64,000 nucleotides of DNA from Lutjanus erythropterus (taxonomy: Eukaryota > Chordata > Actinopteri > Lutjaniformes > Lutjanidae). Below, in pieces: positions 47,952-57,945 of this stretch. The notes beneath the pieces were generated by a model that saw nothing but the letters and a program-made list of their open reading frames with translations, was not told where the DNA came from and ran no database searches. The DNA lies in assembly GCA_020091685.1 (NCBI GenBank), contig CM034600.1, positions 37,739,536 to 37,803,535 on the forward strand. The letters are read 5' to 3'. Every line of letters starts with the position of its first letter. Positions within the stretch are counted from its first letter, which is position 1. The position numbers and the translations under genes are program-made.

Positions 47952-48978
47952 TACAACCCTGATTCCAAAAACTGTAAATAAAAACAGAATTAAATGATTT
48001 GCAAAAAATGTTTTTACCTAAATTCAATTGAATACAGCACAAATGCAAGATAATTAATGGTCAAACTGATAAACTTTATTGTTTTTTGTAAACATACGCT
48101 CGTTCTGAATTTGATGTCTGCAACGTGTTTCAAAAAAGTTGGTTTAGGATCATGTTTATCACTGTGGTACATCAGCTTTTCTTTTAACACTCAGTCAGTG
48201 TTTGTGAACTGAGGACATGAACTGTTGAAGTTTTGAAAGTGAAATTCTTTCTCATTCTTGCTTGAGCACGAGACGGGAGTGGACTTTCATGCCTGTCTCA
48301 TCCCAGTCCCCGAACAACGGCTCTCATCCTGTTCCTGTCGTTCGACAGTCCACACACGTTATGTACTGTTCAAGAGCCTGCAAAAACTGGATCTGTTGTG
48401 GATCCATTACCACTGACTTTTTTCCAACCCCATCCCAGTACCATGATTAATAATGAAATTAACTCCCATCCCGAGGGAATCTTACGGGAATCTCGTGCTG
48501 TGGGATTCCTGTGGGATAAAAATGTCGTCCTCTACTTGATATACGACTTCAGCTGTTCAACAGTCCGGGGTCTCTGTTGCTGTATTTTGTGCTTCATCAT
48601 GCGCCACACATTTTCAATGGTCAGGACTGCAGGCAGGTCAGTCTAGTACCTGAACTCTTTTACTATGAAGACACGCTGTTGGAACACGTCCACAATGTGT
48701 CTCGGCATCGTCACACTGAAATAAGCAGGGACGTCTCTGAAAAAGACGTCGTCTGGATGGCAGCATATGTTGCTCCAGAGCCCGTTTGTACCTTTCAGCA
48801 TTAATGGGGCCTTCACAGATGTGACAGTTACCCATGATGCCATGGGCACTGACAGGTAACAATCTGAAGTTAAGATGGACACATACAGTATCTGCTTTTA
48901 AAAGATACAGAAAGACAGTGCATATAGACGTCCATGATTTCTGAAAACAGTTTGAAATGTTTGAGTCCACTGACCTGG
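47952..48978 (-). pseudogene. Tc1/mariner-like element remnant
   Basis: Starts TACAACCCTGATTCCAAAA, the terminus of a well-known fish Tc1-like family; CAACGTGTTTCAAAAAAGTT follows near 48120. The transposase region, read on the minus strand, is present in broken frames: CAACAGTCCGGGGTCTC, ATGCGCCACACATTTTCAAT, GGACTGCAGGCAGGTCAGTC, GTCGTCTGGATGGCAGCATA and CCATGGGCACTGACAG. It breaks off at about 48978 in GAGTCCACTGACC. The transposase is inactive. Confidence 0.85.
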
Positions 48979-49289
48979 AAGTCAGTGATAACACTTTGCT
49001 GACTTGTCTTTTTTATTCTTTTTATTATTGTTGTTTTCAGTAGCAGTTTTGTTAGATTTAGGCAACAAAACTACTTGGTTTAGAAAAAGATCATGGTGTT
49101 TACACTCCAGCTGCAAAGAACATTATTGATAGCGACACCTGGGTGCTTGTTTCTGTCAAGCTACAGTTTATACACCTGGGTGTAAATAGCCAGATTGGCT
49201 ATTCCCCCATTGGTGCAAATAGCATTATTGGCTACTGACACCTAGGTGCAATTAGCATCTGCCTATCCAAAATGTAAGACACCACCTAG

Positions 49290-49615
49290 CAGGGCTGCAC
49301 GATTCATTAAAAAGTCATATTGCAATTATTTTGACTGAAATTGTGATTGCGATATGCAACACGATTAGTGGAAATGATCGGGTTTTCATTGCAATTCTCG
49401 TGTTTACTGAAAAGACAATCGTGATAATGTGATTTTTATTGAGGTCTGAATCAAACAAACATGATTTCCTTCATCTGGAGAAGAAGATTTTTAGGTTTGG
49501 TCATCTCTGCAGCACTACAGTACCTCTTTATAATGATGTTTTCTCATACATTTTTGCTTTTTTCTAAGAATTGTGATTTGGTTCTGTACTTGGACATATT
49601 AATTGTGCAACCCTA
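49290..49615. mobile_element. hAT-like MITE, copy 3
   Basis: CAGGGCTGCACGATT at the left, TTGTGCAACCCTA at the right, interior as in the copies at 7.9 and 18.8 kb but partly rearranged. The flanks CCACCTAG and ATACCTGG agree at only 5 of 8, so the target duplication is uncertain. Confidence 0.75.
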
Positions 49616-50225
49616 ATACCTGGTCTCATATGATGAAATTGATATAATATCAATGCCCAGCCCTGTTGTACAGTTGCCCTGATGTTGTATACTCCTGTCA
49701 GCTGTGTCCAGTATTTGACATCTGTCAGCTTGTGATCGTAGCTCTTAATGTGATCAAATGTGCTGCTGTCATCCTAAATGAAAGACGATACAGAAAAAGT
49801 CTCTGCAGCTCTTCATCATCGTACAGTCTCCCCTCACTGATTTCTCCAGGAAGGATTAATGAGGGGCTTCAGACTGATGACAAGCAGCAGAACCTTCTTT
49901 GTATGCGACCCGGTCGAGTCGGCGCTGCTGCTCTACATCTATTCTCGGGCCGGGCGTCATTAAAAATGGAGCACAGCTCAGGCAGCTCTCATCACCGCTA
50001 CCGTCCCTCTGCAGAGTTCCTGACCTCAGCCGACTAATAGCCCTCTCTGCTGCCCTCCCCGCCACTGATAGCTCCAGCCGCGCTCTCACTACCTCTCACA
50101 TCCCCTGAGTGCTGACCACTGCCTTTTTTCCGCATGACCCGCTCCTCTTTCCAAGAGCTGTCATCATCATCGCACACGGCTGCCAGCGCTCACATTCATC
50201 TGTCAGGCGCTGGAATGAAAAGTCA

Positions 50226-50227
<2 letters not shown>
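49616..50227. other. Intergenic, balanced-composition block
   Basis: 49.8-50.2 kb is GC-richer and repeat-free, but open frames on both strands overlap and none shows splice sites or motifs. Possible conserved noncoding block. Confidence 0.35.

Positions 50228-50264
<37 letters not shown>
50228..50264 (+). repeat. GT microsatellite
   Basis: Uninterrupted (GT)n of about 18 units. Confidence 0.95.
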
Positions 50265-50266
<2 letters not shown>

Positions 50267-51540
50267 CACCAACCACAATGCTCTAATCCCTAAAATCTCA
50301 CTCACACTCACTTTTATATCATCTCAGCACATTATCAGCACAGATTGTTCTCGTTTTAGTGAGTTAGGAGGCATTTAATGTCTATCAGCACAGCAGTGTT
50401 TGATTTACTACATCTGTCAGATTTGACAAAGATTATAAACAAAGTTAATGAGTGCTGACACATTTAATGAGTGATTTAAAATGTACTTGAGGATTGAAAG
50501 AGGTCTGTGTTTTGTTTTTTAATTACTCACATTAGCAAAAGAAAAACAGAAGTCGCTTAAAAAATTACTAATTCATGAGTGTAACTGTGTTTCCCTGAAG
50601 AGGAGACATGTAGATCCTGAGATAATCTTGGTTTACAGTCTTTAGGCCGAGGTGGCACTGAAGTCTTATCGGTGCCAGTATCACCTCCTCTAATGGTACC
50701 AGTGACTCAGCACGGGCCTCCTGATCAAACCTTAGCAAGTCATCCTTGGTTACAAGCGTAGCCGAGGTATTTGAATCTTTCACTTAAATAAATGTAGCGA
50801 TACCTGCAAGCTAGTTCAGGCAGCCAACTTGAGCTGCAGCACGCGTGACACGCCTCACACACGTACCAAACGCACCCTTCCAGTGCCACTGCTGCCTGCC
50901 ATCAGCGTCACTGCCTGTTCCTGCATCCACCTGCAGGCTCCGACAGGGGGTCCGAGATACGTGTTCATTTCATCACTCCTCTATATCTCTGTGTAGAAAT
51001 AATCTGTGAGGAGTGATGAGGTCGGAGCCAAGACGCCAAACTCTAATTATGTTCTGCTGCTGCAATAAACATTCTTAGGTGTGAGTTGTCTGATTAGTAC
51101 TGTCACCGGGTAGAAATACTTCAGTAAAAGTCATGCTTAGAAAAGTACAAAAGTACTGGTATTAAAGTATGCATTAAGTTCCAAAAGTTAAAGTACTCAT
51201 TATGCAGAGTGGCCCCATCATCATTGTATTATATTATATCATAGGATTGTAATTATTGATGCATTCATGTGTTCATCATGTGGAGCTAATTTACTGTTAG
51301 GTAGCTTCTGGATTTTTGAATAAATTTACATTTTGTCATCTCAGTCTGATGTAGCTAGTAACTAAAATGACCAAATAAATGCAGTTGATAATGAAAATCA
51401 CAATATTAAAGTACAGGCATTTATTTAAACAAAAGTATGTTGAATGATACCAAATGTTTGGGTATGTAGTGCAGGGTATATGATTTTGGATGCAGCAGAT
51501 TTGTGGAAATGGGTGGTGTGGTGACGCTAACCAGTAGAAA
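50265..51540. other. Intergenic, no gene seen
   Basis: Contains a GTACTGGTATTAAAGTATGC fragment of the AAGTA repeat near 51.1 kb. Nothing else. Confidence 0.45.
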
Positions 51541-51542
51541 AC

Positions 51543-51790
51543 ATTGAGCCTCATGCAAGAACATTTTTGTATTTCTGTCTTAAATTTCTCATACGAAGAA
51601 ACACACCACGTCAGATTCAGCAAACGCTCATAACTTCAAATAACTGTAAATGATCCTCCTGTTCATATTTGACTGCATGTGCATGAGACTTGCAAATTAG
51701 CATAATTAACACCCCAGTAATACCATATAAGGCCCATATATCATGTGTTCAATGGAGAAGGTAAACAGGAAGTAGCATAACATAGCATAG
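51543..51790 (-). mobile_element. PIF/Harbinger-like element, partial copy
   Basis: Starts CATTGAGCCTCATGCAAGAAC. GAGACTTGCAAATTAGCATA, TTAACACC and CCATATAAGGC match, in reverse complement, the right end of the element at 17.8-18.7 kb. It breaks off after about 250 bp, before the Myb-like segment. Confidence 0.75.
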
Positions 51791-53780
51791 CATAGGGGAA
51801 ATGAAAAATTGCTAATAGCCTACATGGAGAAATATGTATTTTTCATAATTACAAATATCCTTGTAGTGTAGAATGAGTGGTAAACAGCCAGCTGTGATGA
51901 CCAAGCTGACATTGTGAAATCTAAAAAGTCATTATTATTAACAACATTTTATCAGGTCAGACATATCAGTCATATTCTCTATAGTCTCTTTAAGTCTTCA
52001 CTGTTCATGAGTCATATATGTCAGTTAACTTTTGTCCTTCAGTTAATTCAGTCCACCAATGAACAGTTTCAGTTCTGGCAAATATTTGGCAACAACAGTT
52101 CTCTGTGTAAGAGGTAATTTGTCTGGTTCAATCTGTTTTAATTTATTCATGAGTCAATCTGCACTTTGTAAACATTACATTACAGCTGAGATGATTCAGA
52201 CATCTGATCAGGAGGCCTCCTGACACCTGATGTGTGTCTGTCACCTCCCTGTGGAGGAGGTGAAGGGAGGAGGAGGAGGAGGAGGAGGCAGACACAGCGC
52301 ACCAGAAGGATTAATGTCTCAAACCCTCCCCTGAAAGCCTCTGGTCCCTCTGGGATGAAATGTACAGTGTGTATCTGGATCTCAGTTACTTTTCTGAGCC
52401 TGATAACACTGCAGGTCCGACCAGATAAACAACAAGCAGCTCAAAAGTTATGATTTAAATCAGGCAATTTATGATTACAGCACAAATAACCAGACCTAGG
52501 ATCTGATCAAGCTGTTTGTCATACTCTGCTTCGACCACTAGGGGTGAAAGTAACTAATTACAATGACTCAAATTACTGTAATTAAGTAATTTTGGTTGCC
52601 TCTAATTGTATGAGTTGTTTTATAAGTTTGTATTTTTATTCATACTTAAAGGTTCTACAAGGGACTTTTAAATTTTGTTGATTTTGGAGCCCCCTGTGGA
52701 CAAAAGCTGTAGAGTTTCTTCTTCCACAACCACATCAGAAATAAAGCTATGTAGATAAGAATGTCCTCCTGCTGTCTTGTAATAGGCTAAAGTGCTTCTC
52801 ACTGTCACTTTGCTTGGAAAAATGTAAACACAGACTGGTTTCATCTGATTTCACAGATAATCCGACCTGGTGGTAGACACTAAAAATAACAAAAGAAATA
52901 GACGATCTTTTCGCAGATTGGCTTGTTTGCGTATGTAGTTCATACAGAGGCATGAGAATGAAATTGAGACAGTTTCATAACCATTAACTGGTTATGAAAC
53001 TGTCTCAATAAGACTCCTTATAGTAGCTTAACACTATGGATGTGTAATGTATTTAGTTACTTTTACAATTATAATTGCCTGGGGAGCTGAACGTTTTGTG
53101 GCTTCTGCCAAAAGAAGTTTAGGAACCATTGGTGTAGTTCGTCCTCTGAAAGTATAGAGATTCAAAACCGTGTCTCCCTGCAGGAGAAATCTTTATTTAA
53201 ATTTTAATTGATTTGAATTTTAAAGAAATGTAAAAAAAATAACATAATTATATGGCAAAAGATAAACCAACTAAATAGTTGGATATATTTAACAGGGAAA
53301 AAATTAAATATCAATAATATTTAACATTGACACTTACCAATTAAATTACATTTCCTTTATCTTTTACTATCCGTCTCTCTTAACTCTAAATCACCTGCCT
53401 CAAATGAGGCAAGTCTGATCAAGGCCTCTCTTTTTCCTTCTTAGTTTAAACACTTTTTCACCTGTTTCTCACACCTCTTGCTTAATGTTCAGTCATTTAT
53501 TTTTAATATAGAGCTGGAGGGACTGGTTCATTAACGTAGTGAAAATTAAAGATTCATCATTCCAGTCGTTTTTCAAGCTAAACTGCAAAACTCTCTCTGC
53601 TTCCTGCTTCCCAGATGTGAATTTGCTGCCTTGCCTGTGTTCTGTATCATTATGTCATGCGATCACTTGCATGTGTGCATGAGTCAGTGTGTGTGCGTGA
53701 GTGTGTGTGCGTGAGTGAGTGTGTGCGTGTGCATGAGTGATCAACGGACCCTCAGCTGGACCGATCAGCCTGATTCTTTT
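51791..53780. other. Intergenic, no gene seen
   Basis: A GGA-rich run (52255-52290), a short perfect inverted sequence at about 52967-53008 (AGACAGTTTCATAACC then GGTTATGAAACTGTCT) and a GTGT/GTGAGT-rich run at 53680-53735. No exon. Confidence 0.5.
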
Positions 53781-53789
53781 GGACCTCTG

Positions 53790-54025
53790 TGATCCACAAC
53801 TTCTGAAAAACGGGCCTTATGTTTTCAGGTCATCTCAATACTGTGAACGTGATTTCTCAGGAACACCTTGAAGGAATTTCTCCAAACTGGCATGCAGGTG
53901 ACCACTTGGACTCAAGGATGAACTGATTCGATTTTGGTGGACAGAGGTCAAAGGTCATGGTGACATCACTAAAAACATAATTTGCCATAACTCAAGCAAG
54001 TTGCTGCCTGGAAATTATTCACTCG
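53790..54025 (+). repeat. Widespread fish repeat (AACTCAAG / GGTCAAAGGTCA type)
   Basis: CCTTGAAGGAATTTCTCCAA, CACTTGGACTCAAGGATGAA, GATTTTGGTGGACAGAGGTC, AAAGGTCATGGTGACATCAC and GCCATAACTCAAGCAAG. This succession is a highly repeated percomorph element (general knowledge). Confidence 0.7.
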
Positions 54026-54373
54026 AATCACACTTTCATTAAATTCCCTTGCAGTAGGTGCTTCACCATCTGTTTTTATTAATCACTGAATGAACCATTC
54101 CTTTGTTAAATTTCTGCACTACTGTATATAAGAAAACCTGTATGCAATTAATGCAGATTTAAAAACGTAAATCAACAGAAGGGACTTTGTCTTTAACTTG
54201 TTTTGATCAGTGTTTGTTATTTTTGAAATGAGGGAAAAATATGTTCTGTAGTTCAGGAATGCAAATAAAGTTGTTTTTTATTATCATTATTATTATTATT
54301 GCATCCACTACAGACACACAAGAAAACACATCACATGACGGTCATAAACATTTCTTCTGCCCATAAACTTGGT

Positions 54374-54405
54374 CTTGATGATGATGATGATGATGATGAT
54401 GATGA
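54374..54405 (+). repeat. GAT trinucleotide microsatellite
   Basis: About ten (GAT) units; reads as a His run on the minus strand but has no gene context. Confidence 0.9.
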
Positions 54406-54613
54406 CTGTGCAGAGGTGTTCCCATCCCAGATACCTTCATATCCCAAGGTGCAAGCAGAAAAGTAGAGCTCAGAGACAAACATAATGGAAGAGAACACTT
54501 CAGCTTTGTCATGTAGTAGGTCAGACTCATTGTTGCAGCGTGAGATGGTCGCGGCACAAAACCAGACGAAAAGATAATTTAAACAAAAGATTTGTACGAG
54601 GGTACGGTTACAC

Positions 54614-54620
54614 TATAAAA
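54614..54620 (+). promoter_or_regulatory. TATA box of gene 2
   Basis: TATAAAA within CACTATAAAAGGC, about 31 bases before the expected start of a noncoding exon that ends in a consensus donor. This spacing is the classical one for a core promoter. Confidence 0.7.
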
Positions 54621-54644
54621 GGCTACAGGAGAGCGTTGGTCCCA

Positions 54645-54687
54645 CCAGTTGGAGATACTCTGAAGGTCGCTGTGTTTGGACTCACAG
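54645..54687 (+). other. Gene 2 noncoding first exon (5' UTR)
   Basis: Begins about 31 bases after the TATA box (start inferred) and ends ACTCACAG followed by GTAAGT. It contains no ATG. The next acceptor, CTGCATTACAG at 57875, opens the signal-peptide exon. Intron length would be 3.19 kb. Confidence 0.6.
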
Positions 54688-55094
54688 GTAAGTAGAAGGT
54701 GATTCTAACTCTATTTGTTCAAAGTTATTGATCAATAATCAGGGTAAGATGGTGTTTTCAACAACAAAAACTATTACCACTTTATTTTCTGTGTGTAAGC
54801 ATCTGTTAGATTGTACTATACTACAAACTGGACTATAAAGTGGAATCAACTAATCCTCTCAAGTTAATTTAACTTTAAATTTTCTAGCATTTATTTTACA
54901 CATTTCCTAAAGTCAAATCTTTTAACTTGAAACAGGGTTCAATGTTTATGTTTGTTTTTTTTCACTTAGGAAAGTAGGTCAGAAATCTACTTGCCCTAAG
55001 TCAATTTTTACTTGCCCCTGTACAAACTGTTTAAAAAAAAAAATGGTGATGAGCAAGTAGCAACAAAGAAGATTGTCGTGTTTATTTTAAGGAT

Positions 55095-55325
55095 CATAGT
55101 CAGTTGCATTGTCTTTAAAATGTCAGAAAATAGTAAAAAAAAAAAAAAAAAGTCCATCCCAGTTTTTCAAAGTTCAAGGCGATGTCTTAAAATCTCTTGT
55201 TTTGTCAAATCCAAAGATATTCAGTTTAATAATATATTTTTTAAAAAAGAAAATCCAGAAAACTCCATATTTGAGAGGCTGAAAACAGCATGTCTGCCAT
55301 TTGTCCTAGAAAAATTACATTAAAA
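55095..55325 (+). repeat. hAT-like repeat in gene 2 intron 1
   Basis: GTCTTTAAAATGTCAGAAAA, CAGTTTTTCAAAGTTCAAGG, GATGTCTTAAAATCTCTTG and CCAAAGATATTCAGTTTAA. Left part of the 44.5-kb family. Starts in sequence with a poly-A run. Confidence 0.65.
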
Positions 55326-56570
55326 ATGACTCATTTATCACAGTAGTTTAAAAGTTTAACTTTTACTTGCCACTTGCCTGGTTGGGCAAGTGAGTTGTCA
55401 GATTTATTTGCCTGACATGGCACCGCAAGTGGGCAGCCATTTTTGTTGTACCCTGAAATGATAAGTTGAATGAAAGTGTTGCACAGTGTTTGATCAACTC
55501 ATTTATTAAAGTTTATAAAGAAACATGTTTATCATATAAGCAGACTTCCCAGCATGCTTTGTTTCCATTGTCATGAGACCTTATTTTTTTTCATAGTTTG
55601 AAGAAAACATACACGATGGGAACTTGGATATTTAATCTGTTTCCTCAAGTACTCAACTGAATTAATATCAAGTTTATTTGACTTGAAAAGTTTGCTTTGA
55701 ATCTTTACAAATTCAGTCAAAATTTTAAGCCATGCTGGACACTATCTTTCTTTGAGTTCAATCCAATAATAATAATATTTTTACAGTGTAGTGTCAAAAT
55801 AAAATGATGGTGTTTCAGTGAAATATGAATATTTTAGTCAAGGCCCTGATACTGATGTTTAATCAGTCCCTCCAGGATTTCGCTGGCTGTTTTTTGGATC
55901 GTTGTGACCTAAAATATGTGATTTTACTGCAGCTTTTCTAAAAAATTGCAATGCATATTGCAGTGTTTCTGGGCATTTTTTGCAGTGGAATTACAGGAGC
56001 AAGTGAAAATTGCAATGGGATTTTTATTTTTAATTTTTTGTATAATTCATTAAAATAAAAGGAAACTTGTTCCAGGGAGAACAATAACGTACTCTGTTCT
56101 GAGTGTTTTAAGTAACCTTGACAAAAAGTTTGAAGTGCACCTGTGGGGTATTAGACAAAGAAGGAAAATTCATAAATGTCAGTTAAAATGACAAAGATTC
56201 TGTTCTTTTCAGTACCTGTGACAAAAACAAAAAAATCATAAAGACAAAAAAATAGTGAAGAATTAAACAAAACACTGAGTCGGTTCACTGAGACGTACTT
56301 GTACGATGTTCTTGCAGGGTTCTGCTGTGTAGGTGGAACTCATGGGAAGCAACGATGGTTGGTCAAATTTGTGGAAAAGTTGCAGAGTTGCAGAGTTTAG
56401 ACAAAATTGCAAAGGCCACGCAGATTCACAGGGACTGGTTGAATTTGCATGAATTGTTGTGATCGCAACATCACAACTTCCTGGAGGGACTGATTAATTG
56501 TAGTTCATTAATCGACCGCCAACCAGTAATAAGATTTAGCCCCTGATTTAAGTTTTTAATAGAAGAAGGG
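55326..56570. other. Gene 2 intron 1, no exon seen
   Basis: AT-rich intron sequence. Words near 55.87-56.05 kb and 56.31-56.49 kb (CTCCAGGATTTCGCTGG, TTCCTGGAGGGACTGATT) look like ends of an old repeat. Confidence 0.4.
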
Positions 56571-56802
56571 TGTTACGTGCAGCAGCCTCTCTGTCTCCCT
56601 CCTCCCTCTGCCTGCAGAGAGGCCAGGGTCTCCAGCCCCCTTTTGTTCCATTAGTCATGTTGTCTTTGTTTAATACTTTGGGTCTTTCATAATAAAGCTT
56701 GTGGGTTAAATCAGTACCTTTTTGGTTTGGCGTCCTCATTTTATATGATGCCGCCTCCTGCCCCTGGACAGCCATGTTTCTTTTTGTATGGAGGCCGTAA
56801 CA
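56571..56802 (+). mobile_element. LTR of a retrovirus-like or Ty3-type element, with primer-binding site
   Basis: Starts TGTTACGTGC, contains AATAAAGC (a poly(A) signal, about 56691), ends GGCCGTAACA. Directly after it, at about 56806-56822, TTGGAGTCTCGTCCGCA resembles the tRNA-Pro primer-binding site TGGGGGCTCGTCCGG. The leader to about 56959 ends in another CGTAACA. No gag or pol frame follows. An old, gutted copy in gene 2 intron 1. Confidence 0.6.
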
Positions 56803-56959
56803 TATTTGGAGTCTCGTCCGCACTGACGTTTTTGTAGGTTTCACTTTGAGGCGCAGTGTGGTGTTTAAACGCTGATGGCTTTTTGGGTTTTTTTCCTCTG
56901 TGTTGTAGCTGTTTAGTTTTGTTTTGGTACAGTTACTTGTGTCGGCGAACCGTAACATA

Positions 56960-57875
56960 GTGAACTTTTTGTCATTAATTAGTTACACCTCATGACTTAC
57001 ACTGTAAAAAAAATATACAGCATTTAATCAACTATGTTTTTCTCATCAACCTAACAAATATATGTAAAGTTTTATTTATTCTAGTTAATTAAACCGAAAA
57101 CTTTGTGTAGCCTTTTTATTGTCAGAAAACTTTTAACTTATAAACATTTAGTCTTTTAACTTTTAGTCTTTTGACATGAAATGATGAGTTGAATAATTGA
57201 AAGAAACATGATCCGCGCATTAAGAGACTTCCCAGCATGCATTGTTTGAGAGTTAATTTGTTTTTTTACACTTTGTTCGTACTGAATTCGGTCCTCTTTT
57301 CGCTTTCATCAGGAGCAGCTGGAAGTTCTTTACATGAAATGAAGAAGTGACTTTTCAAACTGAGAAAAAATGAACGAAAATCAAATTTGTTTGTAATGTT
57401 CGTCAACTTAATGTTCAACTTAATATCTTGTATCTTATTTACCCTTTTTTCTTAAGTACAGCTGAATTAATATGAAGTTAGACTAGAAAAGTGAATTTCT
57501 TTTGCATCATTACAGATTACCTCAACTTGTCTTTAGAAATTCAGTAAAATTGAAATTTTAAGGCAGCCTGGGCACTAACTTTTTGAAAGTTAAACCTATT
57601 AACTAGTATTTTTTTTAACAGTGTACAGCAAAATCCAAAAACATTTCATCTACAACATGTCTTTAAGTGTCAGACATTGAACATAAGGGTTAGACTGAGA
57701 CATTTCACACATTTAGAAATTAGGCTGTCTATTGTCAAATGGTATAACTCTGCTGGGATTTACAACAAATTTTGTTTTACACAAAGATAATTTGATTTTA
57801 TCAGTATTAATGAATTACTTGGCACATTATATACTGTGTGTGGGAGGTACTAAAAGTTGTGTTTCTGCATTACAG
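56960..57875. other. Gene 2 intron 1, remainder
   Basis: AT-rich. Shares degenerate words with 54.83-55.80 kb (for example CTTCCCAGCATGC at 55547 and 57228; ACAGTGTA near 55780 and 57620), suggesting an older duplicated repeat on both sides. Ends in acceptor CTGCATTACAG. Confidence 0.45.
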
Positions 57876-57945
57876 ATGATTCTTAAAGACATGGCTGCAC
57901 TGCACATGTCTACTGTGCTGCTGCTTTTGGTTTTCTCAGTATCAG
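57876..57945 (+). CDS. Gene 2 coding exon 1 (signal peptide)
   Basis: 70 coding bases if the first ATG is used. Acceptor CTGCATTACAG, donor GTAAAT. Ends in phase 1. Confidence 0.85.

Noticed and set aside
49666-50037. Possible exon in a GC-richer block
   Set aside because: Frames on both strands overlap, with no splice sites of matching phase and no protein motif.
54342-54557. Frame with a poly-His run
   Set aside because: The His run is the GAT microsatellite read on the minus strand; nothing else supports a gene.
57732-57875. Upstream in-frame ATG extending gene 2 by 48 residues
   Set aside because: The extension runs through intron sequence and a consensus acceptor at 57875; it would bury the signal peptide.
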